Assembly: GCA_029938605.1 (NCBI GenBank)
Contig: JAOZUO010000001.1
Location: 57,932 to 121,931 of the forward strand
Length of the DNA stretch: 64,000 nucleotides
Origin: Deltaproteobacteria bacterium
Lineage (GTDB): Bacteria > Myxococcota_A > Polyangia > HGW-17 > JAJRWW01
Reading direction: 5' to 3'
The notes beneath the pieces are model-generated. The model made no database searches and had not been told where the DNA came from. It saw only the letters and a program-made list of their open reading frames with translations. Each line of letters starts with the position of its first letter. Positions within the stretch are counted from its first letter, which is position 1. A program made the translations under genes and the position numbers. Positions 9,619-19,269 of the stretch are shown here, in pieces.

Positions 9619-10902
9619 CTACGGCGTTTCGTGACTGACGGCGAAGAGGCCGGATTCGTCGACGGCGTAGAGGGTGCCGTCGATGTCCATGGAGCCCAGT
9701 ATAGGGGCGCGGTCGCCACTGCAACCAAACCGCCAACGCTCGGTGCCGTCGCGGTTAAGCGATAGCACGGCGCACTGGCCATCGAGCGTGGCGCCGAGGT
9801 ACAGGTTCCCGTCGGCGTCGATGATCGGCCGCCCAGAAAGCCCCTCGGCGATGGGCTTGTCCCACCTGACGGTTCCATCGGCGTTGAGCGCTTCCAGATG
9901 GGCGGTTTCGACACCGGAGACCCCTTCGACGGTTCTCGTGAAGTAGAGCCGGCCGTCCGTGTCGATGGAGGGTCCGCGCACGACCCGCGAGTCGTAGTCA
10001 CGACGCCACAGCTCGGTGCCGTCGGCTCCCAAAGCGTACACGCGGTCGATATCGCCCCCGGTAACCACAATGCGGCCGATGATGTACAGAGTGTCGCGGG
10101 CATCGAAACCTCCAATGCCTGCAGTTTGGGCCTCAATGGTGGTGATCTCGGACCGGCCGCCCGCGGGGTCGAGTCGCCAGAGCACCTGCTGCGCGTACCC
10201 CTCGTCCCAGCCGGTAAAACCAATTTGCACGACGCCTCCCCCCGGACCGCGCGCGGGCGTCCAGCAGTCGATGATATTCGGACAGGGGAGCGTCCAGAGT
10301 GGATCCCCATCAGCCGAGAGCGCCACGACCGTGCCGACACCGTCGATGGTGTAGAGGGTGTCGTCCTCGCCGAGTGAGATCATGCCAAATTGACCGACCG
10401 CCGGCTCAACCTCCCATTTGAGCTGGCCTTGGGGCGTAATCGCAAGAATATTGGCGAAGGTGTGCACGTACAATGTACCGTCCCGGCCGATGGCGGTAGG
10501 GCCGCTGAAACCGCTGAATTCGCCTGGCAGCGGGGCGTAGCTCCAGAGCTCGTCGCCGTTCCGAGACACCGCCACGAGCTCATCATGGTTACGGATCACG
10601 TAGAGAGCCCCGGCGGCGGAGATGAGGATTTGGCCGGTGGTATCCCCGCCGTAGGTACGCTCCCAATCCGGACCTTCCAGGCGCCAGGCCAGCACCGGCG
10701 CGGTCGGTCCCACGGCAGGGGTGTAGCAGGCCCGGCTCGGGCAGCGGCACTCTGTTGGCCACGGGGCGTCCTGCTCATAGCCTGCCAAGGAAGTGCAGGG
10801 GTCCAGGGGCCCGACGTGGTCCATTCCAGGGCGTTTGGCACAGCCAGAACTGGCGATCGCCAGGCCAACCATAAAAAGCGTAGCGCGTGCTGAGAGTCTC
10901 AT
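9619..10902 (-). CDS. PQQ-like beta-propeller lipoprotein
   Basis: Lipobox signal MRLSARATLFMVGLAIASSGC; repeated DGTLYV / DGTELWR / ADGNLYLGATLDG blades. Start at 10902 preferred to 10956. Confidence 0.82.
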   Translation of the reverse strand: MRLSARATLFMVGLAIASSGCAKRPGMDHVGPLDPCTSLAGYEQDAPWPTECRCPSRACYTPAVGPTAPVLAWRLEGPDWERTYGGDTTGQILISAAGALYVIRNHDELVAVSRNGDELWSYAPLPGEFSGFSGPTAIGRDGTLYVHTFANILAITPQGQLKWEVEPAVGQFGMISLGEDDTLYTIDGVGTVVALSADGDPLWTLPCPNIIDCWTPARGPGGGVVQIGFTGWDEGYAQQVLWRLDPAGGRSEITTIEAQTAGIGGFDARDTLYIIGRIVVTGGDIDRVYALGADGTELWRRDYDSRVVRGPSIDTDGRLYFTRTVEGVSGVETAHLEALNADGTVRWDKPIAEGLSGRPIIDADGNLYLGATLDGQCAVLSLNRDGTERWRFGCSGDRAPILGSMDIDGTLYAVDESGLFAVSHETP

Positions 10903-11158
10903 GATTCGTGCCTTGCCTCCGGTGTCTCGTGGGCCATGGGCCATCGAGACTGTCAACTATGTTGACGCAATCGACCTCTCATTGGCAACCCGATTGCCCA
11001 AAAGGGGACAGATTCGTCGAACACTATTGTTGCGGATTGTGGCTGCAATAGGTGTACCACCCCTGCCACCCGGCCAACGAGGATTCAGGGGTCCGTAAGA
11101 AACACCATGCTGACTTTGGGACATTTGGCTAAGTATGGTGTCGGGCCGGTACTCGGAA

Positions 11159-11379
11159 GCCCCAAAGGCCGATCAGACCTCTTCGAAAGGCCGATCAGAC
11201 CTCTTCGAAACGTAGGAGCTGATCTCCGAGGCGGATAAAGTCTCCGGGCTGAAGCAGCCGCTCCTTGTCCACCTGAATGTAGGTACCATTGGAGCTGTTG
11301 AGGTCCACCAACCAGGCCTTGCCGCCTTCGTTACGAATGGCGGCGTGCATGCGGGACATGAAGTCGTCGTCCGAAAAGA
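11159..11379. repeat. 221-bp direct repeat, copy B (3' end of the FHA gene plus downstream)
   Basis: See copy A. Confidence 0.93.
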
Positions 11380-12679
11380 CGATATCTCCGGATTCACGTC
11401 CCACCACCACCTCGGCCCGATATAGATGGAACATGTCCCGGCAGATACCCGCTGTGGTCACCTGGCGAAGCCGGGCCCACGGTAGCTTGGGAGGGGTGCC
11501 AAACACCAGCACGCCGTGCTCCACGGCCGGTGCGGGGTCTCGTTCCTGCTCGGAGATGAGCTCGAAACACAGCACCTCCATACCCACCAGGAGCCGAAGC
11601 CCGTCCCGGAGCTCCTCTTTCTGGCGGATCCGCACGTAGACGCCGTTGAGGCTGTCCAGATCCACCAGGTGATACTGGCCGTCGCGCCGCTCCAGGCGCA
11701 CATGCCGATCGCTGAGGTAGCCGTCGTCCTCGAACAGTAGCGTACCCGTGCGACGCCCGACATCGAGACGCTCGCCTACGACCGGAAAGGTGACGCCATC
11801 GGAACCATCGCGATTCACGCTCACGAGCTTGAAGGGCGCAGCCTCGGCGGGCTGTCCCGCCGGGAAACGTCCCGGGGCCGAAGCCGAAGCCGAGCCCGAG
11901 CCCGAGCCGTTCTGGGCGATGATCCCCGCAACCGCATTCGGGACGCTCATGGGCGTGGCCCGGTCGGAGCCTGCCCGATGTCCAGCGGCCGTGAGCACGG
12001 GAGCACCAGCGACCACAGGCGTCCCGCCGCTGCCCGGAGGCCTTGGTGCCACCGGTGCGACCACCGGCGACGGGGGTGCCAGGGGGGCCACGCCCATACT
12101 CGGCGTCCGTCTCCGCCCGGTGGATCGAGGCCGATTCGTCGGGGTGGTGGGCGCCGGCGCGACCGCCGTGGAGACGGGCATTCCGGAAGGTGGCGTGGGC
12201 GGCGCGGCGGGGACCGACAGGTCACTATCGCTCAGCTTGAATCCGCAGTGCTGACAGAAGTTGAACCCCGATGGCGTCGACCGGCCACAGCTCGGACAGG
12301 CAATGGAGGGCTGCGCCGCGGGCTCGACCTCCTCGGACAACCGCCCACCACACTGCCGGCAAAAGGTCATACCGGGTGGGTTGGTGGTGCCACAGGCTTC
12401 ACACCGAGCGTCCGCCACGGTAGAGGTCGCCCCAGGCGAGGCCTCGGGCCCGGACCCGCTGTCGTGACCACCGCTGTCGTGACCACCGCTGTCGTGACCA
12501 CCGCTGTCGTGGCCACCGCTGTCGTGACCACCGCTGTCGTGGCCACCGCTGTCGTGACCACCGCTGCGCGAGCTGGACTGATCGGTCTGGGCAACGGACA
12601 CCAACTGTTTGCCGCAGTCCTGGCAGAAAGTCGCGACCTCTGGGTTGAGCCGCCCACAGTTACTGCATCGGGGCATCAC
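11195..12679 (-). CDS. Multi zinc-ribbon protein with two FHA domains
   Basis: CSNCGRLNPEVATFCQDCGK, CEACGTTNPPGMTFCRQCGG, CPSCGRSTPSGFNFCQHCG; FHA motifs YLSDRHVRLERRDGQYHLVDLDSLNGVYV and FMSRMHAAIRNEGGKAWLVDLNSSNGTYI. Confidence 0.9.
   Translation of the reverse strand: MMPRCSNCGRLNPEVATFCQDCGKQLVSVAQTDQSSSRSGGHDSGGHDSGGHDSGGHDSGGHDSGGHDSGGHDSGSGPEASPGATSTVADARCEACGTTNPPGMTFCRQCGGRLSEEVEPAAQPSIACPSCGRSTPSGFNFCQHCGFKLSDSDLSVPAAPPTPPSGMPVSTAVAPAPTTPTNRPRSTGRRRTPSMGVAPLAPPSPVVAPVAPRPPGSGGTPVVAGAPVLTAAGHRAGSDRATPMSVPNAVAGIIAQNGSGSGSASASAPGRFPAGQPAEAAPFKLVSVNRDGSDGVTFPVVGERLDVGRRTGTLLFEDDGYLSDRHVRLERRDGQYHLVDLDSLNGVYVRIRQKEELRDGLRLLVGMEVLCFELISEQERDPAPAVEHGVLVFGTPPKLPWARLRQVTTAGICRDMFHLYRAEVVVGRESGDIVFSDDDFMSRMHAAIRNEGGKAWLVDLNSSNGTYIQVDKERLLQPGDFIRLGDQLLRFEEV
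12463..12567 (-). repeat. 15-bp tandem repeat encoding GGHDS x7
   Basis: accgctgtcgtgacc repeated. Confidence 0.93.
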
Positions 12680-12730
12680 TTTCCTTCTTTACCGAGTCCA
12701 AGCTATGGTACAGGGGTAGGCTATCATCTC

Positions 12731-12780
12731 GGACCGACGGCCGGCTCTTCGGTCGGACCGATGGCCGGATCTTCGGTCGG
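12731..12780. repeat. Two ~24-bp direct repeats GGACCGAYGGCCGGMTCTTCGGTC in a divergent intergenic region
   Basis: ggaccgacggccggctcttcggtc followed by ggaccgatggccggatcttcggtc. Confidence 0.85.
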
Positions 12781-12814
12781 AAAGACTCATACTATTTGAT
12801 CCGGTACTCATCTC

Positions 12815-14032
12815 ATGCTGCCGATAGCACGCGAAAAACATTTACAAGCTCAACACGTTAGGATAATAGAAGCCGGCAGCTTCAAGTCAATGAAAATGCC
12901 AAAAATGTCACGTATTCGCTGGAAACAGACCCTGCTCATCGCCTTTGTGGTTGTCCTCGCCCGCTGCGCTCCGTTCGTTTACCAGGCCGGATTCTCCGAG
13001 CGATCCGACCTGGCCCGCGCGGGAAACCTGCTGGGTCCCTATACGGGGCGAGTGGTGAACAGCGGCACGGGCAAGCCCGTCGCCAAGGCCCTCGTCTACG
13101 CATCCTGGGAGATCGTACGAGGTGTGGGCTTCGTCGCGCCTGGTGGCAGCAGCGTCTACGTCACCCACACCGACACCGACGGTCAGTACACTATCCCCAA
13201 GCTGGCCACCCTGCCGAAGGGCGCTTCGAGGGCCGTGGCCAACTTCCGGCTGGTGGTCTACTTGCGCGGGTATGTAGCCTACCGATCGGACCGGGTCTTC
13301 CCCGGGGACGAGCGCCGGTTCGACTTTGTGCAGTTGGACAACAGGGTCAGCCTCGAGCGCTGGAACCCCAACCTGTCCCATGTGGAGCACCTCCGCTTCA
13401 TTGGCGGCGGAGGAGCCTTGCGCAAGGCATCCACGTGGGAGGTGCAAGCCGCCGTGGCGCAGATCGAGGGACGCCCCCTGACGGCGGGAGATCCGGACGG
13501 TGATGCCGCAAGCAAGACCGGTCTGCTGGACGCCTCGGAGCTCCTCGACGAAGACGACATCGAGGAGGTCACCGGTTACAACGGCGGGTTCCGCGTCGCC
13601 AGACTCAAGGGCATGCCGCGCACGGCGCGCTATGACAGCCGCCACTTCCGGGCGGAGGGAAAGACCCAGCGCTTCGACGCCGCCTACCGCGTGTGGCGCC
13701 TCAAGGCCCGGGCCGCCGAGCGCCGCTACACGAAGCTGCTGGCGACCTACCCGAAGGCCCAGCCCAAGGACGAGCTTGGGGACCGGTCCTTCCGGTCACA
13801 GGACAAGGACATCGACGCTCTGGTCTGGTTGGTCAAGAAGAGCGGTGTGGTGGTGGCGCTCACCTGTGGCAGGGATCTGTGCAAGACTCCGAAGAAGCTG
13901 CTCATGGTGGCCAAAACCATCCACGACCGTCTGAACCAGCTCGATGATGACGACACCCCGGTCCCGGGAGTGATGCCCAGGCCGGTGAACCCCTTCCAGC
14001 CCGTCCAACCGCGGAACCCGGTGCTGAAATGA
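12815..14032 (+). CDS. Secreted protein with carboxypeptidase-regulatory-like domain
   Basis: N-terminal hydrophobic segment; LGPYTGRVVNSGTGKPVAKALVYASWE...DTDGQYTIPKL is a CarboxypepD_reg-like fold. True start may be 12896 or 12908. Confidence 0.6.
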   Translation: MLPIAREKHLQAQHVRIIEAGSFKSMKMPKMSRIRWKQTLLIAFVVVLARCAPFVYQAGFSERSDLARAGNLLGPYTGRVVNSGTGKPVAKALVYASWEIVRGVGFVAPGGSSVYVTHTDTDGQYTIPKLATLPKGASRAVANFRLVVYLRGYVAYRSDRVFPGDERRFDFVQLDNRVSLERWNPNLSHVEHLRFIGGGGALRKASTWEVQAAVAQIEGRPLTAGDPDGDAASKTGLLDASELLDEDDIEEVTGYNGGFRVARLKGMPRTARYDSRHFRAEGKTQRFDAAYRVWRLKARAAERRYTKLLATYPKAQPKDELGDRSFRSQDKDIDALVWLVKKSGVVVALTCGRDLCKTPKKLLMVAKTIHDRLNQLDDDDTPVPGVMPRPVNPFQPVQPRNPVLK

Positions 14033-15567
14033 CGCGCAAGATCCCGATCAATGCCGCAGGCCGAGCCGCAGGCAGAACCACAGGCAAAGTCGCAGGACTA
14101 CTCCTGGTCATGGTCTTGGCCCTGTCGACTACGCCGGCGTACGGCTACGAGGCCGCCTCCACCCACGCGGGCATGACCGAGCGGGCGGCGCTCCACTCCA
14201 ATCAGCTTCACCGGTACCTGACCTCGGTGCACGGCCTGCCACTGGGCATCTTTGAACCCGTACGTCTGGATCTCCGCCGCCTGGGGTACCTGCAACGGGA
14301 TGATCTCCGGCTGGCATTCTTGTCTCTGGATCCGGTGAAGGGGTATCGGCCCAACGCCAAAAACATCAACCGCGCCCTCGCCTGGCTCACGGCCGGATCC
14401 GTCGTGGAGGAGATCCCCTTTTCCCGCGGACGTCACCACTTCTTGGACCCACGCACGGGACGCGGGCTGCACAACGCCAAGGGGCGCTGGGGCCTCTCCA
14501 TCCGCATGAGCATCCTGGACTCCATGGAGGGCGGGGGCAGCTTCGGCGGCCTCTGGACGGGCACCAACTTCAACCTGAACGGCAAAAGCGTCCTCAAATG
14601 GGCCAGGCACAAAAATAACAATCTGAGCCTGCCCCGCCACATGGTTCATCGGCTGGCGGCGTTAACTGCCCTCACCCGGGCCGAGCGCCACCACCACCTG
14701 GCCATGGCCCTGCTCACCGCCGGAGCCCTGCTGCACCTGCTGCAGGACATGGCGGTTCCGGCCCACGTGCGCAACGACTTCGCGGGCACCTACCTGGCAA
14801 AGCGCAGCAACATCGACACGGACCAGTCCAGCGCCTACGAAGCTTTGGTCCGCAAGCGCTACGGACGCACGGGCATCCCCAAGGCCAGTGGGACCATCCC
14901 GAAGTTCACCCGCTTCAACGACTTCTTCAAAAACAGCAAAGCCACCGGCCTGGCCCAGCGGACCCAGCGTGGCTACTTTTCGCTCGGCACCGTGCCCAAG
15001 TCCGTCAAGCTCAACCGATCCATGACCTCCCAGGAGATGCAAGCCGCGGTTCGCCTCGCCCTGGGGATCGGGGGCCCTCCCATCAAGGGACTCAAGTTGC
15101 GCGCCGCCGGCGGCGCCGGCCTGTACTACGGGACCCGCTCCAACCCGTACCTCTTCGCCTACCGGGTCACGCCCCGGGGTCGCCTGGAGTTCACTCTGGA
15201 CAATCGCTGCTACAGGGCCTCCGCCAAGCGCCTCGTGCCCGAGGCCGTGCGATACTCCACCGGAATGCTGGCCCACCTGCTGCGGGGCCGCGTGGCCCTG
15301 CGTCGGCAGGGGACCCGAATTCAGGCGCACCACAGCGGCCCAACCCTCGGCGCCGGCACCGTAGTCGTGCTGTGGGATGACGCCAAGGGAAGACGCAAAC
15401 CCTTGAGCAAAACCGCCACCCGGGCGGGGATCAAGCCCGGCGCGCCGCTGACCTCAGTGGACGTTGGCAAGATCCCCAAGCAAGCCCGCCAGGTGGTTAT
15501 CGCCTGGTCCGGCGTCGACGCCCTTGGCGAGCCCATGGTCATGGGCGGGCGCTACAAGCTCCGCTAA
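14029..15567 (+). CDS. Phospholipase C / S1-P1 nuclease-like zinc-dependent secreted protein
   Basis: HAGMTERAAL, RGRHHFLDP, TAGALLHLLQDMAVPAHVRNDFAG metal-ligand-like motifs; signal peptide. Confidence 0.6.
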   Translation: MTRKIPINAAGRAAGRTTGKVAGLLLVMVLALSTTPAYGYEAASTHAGMTERAALHSNQLHRYLTSVHGLPLGIFEPVRLDLRRLGYLQRDDLRLAFLSLDPVKGYRPNAKNINRALAWLTAGSVVEEIPFSRGRHHFLDPRTGRGLHNAKGRWGLSIRMSILDSMEGGGSFGGLWTGTNFNLNGKSVLKWARHKNNNLSLPRHMVHRLAALTALTRAERHHHLAMALLTAGALLHLLQDMAVPAHVRNDFAGTYLAKRSNIDTDQSSAYEALVRKRYGRTGIPKASGTIPKFTRFNDFFKNSKATGLAQRTQRGYFSLGTVPKSVKLNRSMTSQEMQAAVRLALGIGGPPIKGLKLRAAGGAGLYYGTRSNPYLFAYRVTPRGRLEFTLDNRCYRASAKRLVPEAVRYSTGMLAHLLRGRVALRRQGTRIQAHHSGPTLGAGTVVVLWDDAKGRRKPLSKTATRAGIKPGAPLTSVDVGKIPKQARQVVIAWSGVDALGEPMVMGGRYKLR

Positions 15568-15833
15568 CCGTTTCCGCCGATCCTCGCAATCGGCCAATCC
15601 TCGCAACCGGCCAATCCCCGCAACCGGGGTACCTGTCTGATTTTCCATCAGTCGAATTTCGCGACACTTACCGGGTGTGGCTCTACTTACGCATAGATGA
15701 CAGTAGGTTAGCATCTTTCCATTCGCCTATGGATGCGACACTTATCCCCTATCGACACAGACCAGAAAGTCGGAAAAACCAAGCTTAGTCCGTATGCCTC
15801 CGAATTCACGACAGAATCGGAGATACCCAATAT

Positions 15834-15849
15834 AGGCACGGTTATTGCA
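15834..15849 (+). promoter_or_regulatory. Putative sigma-54 -24/-12 promoter aGGCACGgttaTTGCA
   Basis: Matches TGGCACG-N4-TTGCW except the first T; strict GG-N10-GC; 32 bp upstream of the ATG at 15882. Confidence 0.6.
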
Positions 15850-15881
15850 CCTGTTTATCAGGAAATCGCAGACGATGAGCC

Positions 15882-16154
15882 ATGGTAGTCACTGCTAAAA
15901 TAGACCTCAAACAGGCCCCCCAATCCGGGTACGCTCTCCAGCTGCGAAGCGTACTCTATCAATATCTGAGTAAAATCACTGTAGACGGCGTCCTACGACG
16001 CATATACCGGGAGGAGAAAATAGATCCGGATACCATGAGCAAACACGATCTGGAGCGCATCTACCAGAGCTCGCTGTTTCTCACCGTCCGGTTGTTCTGC
16101 GCTCCCGAAGAGCTGAGCAACGCCATGCTCGATCTGGCCGATCTCCTCGAGTAG
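15882..16154 (+). CDS. Small hypothetical protein (90 aa)
   Basis: Complete ORF preceded by a sigma-54-like promoter. Confidence 0.55.
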   Translation: MVVTAKIDLKQAPQSGYALQLRSVLYQYLSKITVDGVLRRIYREEKIDPDTMSKHDLERIYQSSLFLTVRLFCAPEELSNAMLDLADLLE

Positions 16155-16182
16155 CTCCCAGCATGGATCCGCCTGTTGCGTG

Positions 16183-18078
16183 TCACTGTACGTTGATGAG
16201 CTTGAGATCCAGGCCGCCGGCGTAGCCGTAGGAGACGTGGGAGTCAAACCCGTAGACCACCAGGCCCACGGGCACGTCGGCGGTGAGTACATGGTAGCCA
16301 TCGTCCTGCACGCCCGGCTCCACGTTCTCGGGGTACGGCAGGCTCGTGTCCACGATGGGGAAGCTGAGCTGACAGCGATAGATGACGTAGGCCGTAGGGT
16401 CGGGGGAATTCTGGCACACAGCCTGATCCACCTCACATTGATCCGGTAGTGGGACCGTGTCGAGCAGGACCGGCGTATTGGGCGGCGCCACCACGATGAT
16501 GAAATCGAAGGCGTACTGGTTGGGCGTGAGAAAAACGTAGTTCGAGCGCCACTGCTCCACCGGCGGCAACAAAATGAAGGAGGGGTCACCGCCGGGGATC
16601 TGGAGGTCCAGGCCCGTGGTAGCCTGACTGGCGGTGAACTGCCCCACAAAGATGGGCGCCGAGCCGTTGATCTCGAAGTCGCACCAAGCCTCGAGGGTGA
16701 CGTGCTCACCGGTGTCGAGGGTAAAGCGGTCGTCGGGCGGCGGCATGGAGGTGACCACCAGGGTGTTGTCCTGGGTGGCCAGGATACGGAAGTACTCCGG
16801 CTCGTCCACCACGCTGACGTCCCCCCCCGCGGCGAGCACGGCCGGCGTCCGGTGCGGCGTGCGCGCAGCCACGTAGTGCGTTCCCGCCGTGGATACGGGG
16901 AAGAGCTGGTGCTCCAGGTGGTCGGCGCAGCAGCGGCGAGTGGACAGGTCTGGGACGTGGGGCACATCCGACGCCTCGCTGCCCGAAAAGACCACCACGT
17001 CCCTGTCCGCCACCACCCGGGAGCCCGTGAAATCGGCTCCGTAGTCCCCCGTCTCCAGGTTCAGCACATCGAAGGGGCCCAGGTTGAAGGTGCGTGTGTC
17101 GCCGGCAGCCATGGCCGGGATCTGGTCAGATCCCACCACGTCCGTGGCCACCGTCACCGTAACGTCCGTGCCCGGCTCAATGCCGACGATGGTCAGAAAG
17201 GCGCGGAGGTTGCGGTGAAAGTCCGTGGCCGGATCATCGGTGTCGGCGATGGTCTGGGGCCACCCCATAACCAGGTACTCCCGGTCGATGGCCGAGGTGG
17301 GGATAAGCAGGGACGCGTCATTGGAGAAGACGTCCACGTTGTCCAGGGGATTGAACTGGTACGCCACCAGGGGCACGTTGCTGGTGATGCGGTAGGCCCG
17401 CGAGGTGAGCGCGGAGTGGCCACCGGCGTCGAACTCCCCCTCTGGGGAGCCGTCCACCTCCCTGGCTGGCAACGCGATGACCTCCAAGCCCTGGGGCGGG
17501 ACGTCCAGCACCATGAGGGTCTCGAGCTGCAACGGCCAGCCCGGCAGCGCGTTGTTTCGCTCCACCACCACCCGGGCGACCATCTTGGACACGTTGGACA
17601 CCACCACGGCGAACTGTTGAGACGCGGCGTTCTCCGTGGAGCTGATCTTGGCGTTGTCCAGATCCACGGCCCAGTACTCACAGCCCACATAGCTGCGATC
17701 CGCCAGGGACTTTTCGCAGGCCTGGATGCAGTTCCCCAGATAACAGGCCTCGCCCTCGGTGACCCGGCAGGTCGTCACCGGCGTGAAGGTGGCGCCGTCC
17801 TCACCGCAAACCACCACATCATCGTCCACGCAAAAGAGGCCGCCCGGGTGGCAGTCCAAGCAGCCCAGGCCCGGGTGGCAGACCTGGTTGACCTCCGCGC
17901 AGTTCAAATCGTCGTAGGAGGCGCCGTCCCCCAGGCAGGTCCGCGCCAGGTCGCCGTCGCAGTAGATCCGCCCGGGCTCGCATTCGGCGGCCGGCGATTC
18001 GCCAGGGCACCCGACCATGGACGCCAACGCAAACGCCACCAGCGACATCACGACGGCCATCTGCGCGGTACGCCTCAT
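16183..18078 (-). CDS. IgGFc-binding-protein-like secreted protein
   Basis: Lipobox signal; Cys-rich N-terminus; AASQQFAVVVSNVSKMVARVVVERN, REYLVMGWPQTIAD..., DRDVVVFSGSEASDVP...CCADHLEHQLFPVSTAGTHYVAARTP typical of IgGFc_binding family proteins. Confidence 0.8.
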   Translation of the reverse strand: MRRTAQMAVVMSLVAFALASMVGCPGESPAAECEPGRIYCDGDLARTCLGDGASYDDLNCAEVNQVCHPGLGCLDCHPGGLFCVDDDVVVCGEDGATFTPVTTCRVTEGEACYLGNCIQACEKSLADRSYVGCEYWAVDLDNAKISSTENAASQQFAVVVSNVSKMVARVVVERNNALPGWPLQLETLMVLDVPPQGLEVIALPAREVDGSPEGEFDAGGHSALTSRAYRITSNVPLVAYQFNPLDNVDVFSNDASLLIPTSAIDREYLVMGWPQTIADTDDPATDFHRNLRAFLTIVGIEPGTDVTVTVATDVVGSDQIPAMAAGDTRTFNLGPFDVLNLETGDYGADFTGSRVVADRDVVVFSGSEASDVPHVPDLSTRRCCADHLEHQLFPVSTAGTHYVAARTPHRTPAVLAAGGDVSVVDEPEYFRILATQDNTLVVTSMPPPDDRFTLDTGEHVTLEAWCDFEINGSAPIFVGQFTASQATTGLDLQIPGGDPSFILLPPVEQWRSNYVFLTPNQYAFDFIIVVAPPNTPVLLDTVPLPDQCEVDQAVCQNSPDPTAYVIYRCQLSFPIVDTSLPYPENVEPGVQDDGYHVLTADVPVGLVVYGFDSHVSYGYAGGLDLKLINVQ

Positions 18079-18176
18079 GGGAAGCAGTATAGCGCTACCG
18101 GGGCGCCGGTGTTGGGGGAACTGTCAACAGGGGGAAACGGGAGACAGGGGGAGAAAGGGGGAGCGTCTAGCGGGTG

Positions 18177-19022
18177 CTAGCGCCGGCCGCGGCGGCCGCC
18201 ACCACGGGCGGGCTTGCCGGATCTGCGATTGCCGCGCTTCGGGGCGCGCCGCCGCACGTTGTTGCGACGCCGCTTCGCGCCACGCTTCACGCCGCGACGG
18301 TGCGCGCCGCGACGGTTCACGCCACGGTTCGCACCACGACGGTTCACGCCGCGATTGTGCGCGCCACGGTTCACGCCGCGACGGTGCAAGCCGCGATTGT
18401 GCGCGCCACGGTTCACGCCGCGACGGTGCATGCCACGGTTCACGCCGCGACGGTTCATGCCACGACGGTTCACGCCGCGATTGTGCACGCCACGATTCAC
18501 GCCGCGACGGTTCACGCCGCGACGGTGCAAGCCGCGGTTGTGTACGCGACCGCGGTTCACGCCGCGACGGTGCATGCCGCGGTTGTTGTACACGCGACCG
18601 CGGTGCACGCCGCGACGGTGCACGCCACGCCGATAGCCACGATAGCCACGATTGGTACGCCAGTTGCGGTTCCGGTAGGTCCGATAGCGGTGTCCCCGGG
18701 CGCGATACCATCGCGAGTAGTACGGACGGTAGCGCCGCCAATGGCCCACGTATCGGTTGTAGTAGGCGTAGGTGTTGGGAATGTACATCGTCGCGCCGTT
18801 CGAGTAGTAGTACGGCAAGCCGACGTTATTGTAGTAGACCACGTACCCGTTGTAATAAAGCGGGGTGTAATAGCTCGTCGCCGCGGTGGCCTGGACGGCG
18901 GGTGCAGCCGGAGCGGCATGGACCTGGGTATTTCCGTCGGACACGAAGCAACCGCTCAGGCCCGCCATAGACAGCGCCAGCACTCCGACCACCAGCACTC
19001 CACGCAATAGGTTCTTTTTCAT
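18177..19022 (-). CDS. Arg-rich repetitive lipoprotein with Tyr-rich N-terminal region
   Basis: MKKNLLRGVLVVGVLALSMAGLSGC lipobox, Tyr-rich segment, then about 20 degenerate HRRGVNRG units. Internal start at 19022 preferred to 19160. Confidence 0.75.
   Translation of the reverse strand: MKKNLLRGVLVVGVLALSMAGLSGCFVSDGNTQVHAAPAAPAVQATAATSYYTPLYYNGYVVYYNNVGLPYYYSNGATMYIPNTYAYYNRYVGHWRRYRPYYSRWYRARGHRYRTYRNRNWRTNRGYRGYRRGVHRRGVHRGRVYNNRGMHRRGVNRGRVHNRGLHRRGVNRRGVNRGVHNRGVNRRGMNRRGVNRGMHRRGVNRGAHNRGLHRRGVNRGAHNRGVNRRGANRGVNRRGAHRRGVKRGAKRRRNNVRRRAPKRGNRRSGKPARGGGRRGRR
18290..18640 (-). repeat. Degenerate 12/24-bp tandem repeat array encoding (H/N)RRGVNRG units
   Basis: cacgccgcgacggttcacgcc variants tiled across the region. 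Confidence 0.9.
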
Positions 19023-19087
19023 GGTGAGATTCCTTTCGCCTGGGGATTGACTTCCCAGGGTTGGTTTTCCATCAGTCACCCTAGCAC

Positions 19088-19103
19088 AGCAATAGACGTG
19101 CCA
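19088..19103 (-). promoter_or_regulatory. Putative sigma-54 promoter TGGCACGtctaTTGCT
   Basis: Reverse complement of agcaatagacgtgcca; full match to TGGCACG-N4-TTGCW, 65 bp upstream of the ATG at 19022. Confidence 0.75.
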
Positions 19104-19180
19104 GCACCGGGATTTATTGAATAACCACTGCAAGACCCCACCACCGGGCCCAGAATCCACGCCAGAACCATCTGAAATAA

Positions 19181-19196
19181 CGTGACTAATGTCACA
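19181..19196. promoter_or_regulatory. CRP/FNR-like palindrome cGTGActaatgTCACA
   Basis: GTGA-N6-TCACA, about 80 bp upstream of the sigma-54 site. Confidence 0.5.
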
Positions 19197-19252
19197 AGTT
19201 CTTTTTGCAGATGGCCCAAGTCACAGGGAACCGAAACCTCGCCTCCTACCCG

Positions 19253-19269
19253 CAGATCGTGACGATCTG
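19253..19269. promoter_or_regulatory. Perfect inverted repeat CAGATCG-TGA-CGATCTG
   Basis: 7-3-7 palindrome read directly, upstream of the ATG at 19341. Confidence 0.5.

Noticed and set aside
18174-19010. Plus-strand ORF encoding (ATVHAATVHATV)n opposite the Arg-rich lipoprotein
   Set aside because: Repeat-driven open frame; no SD or signal peptide, while the minus-strand frame has a lipobox and promoter.
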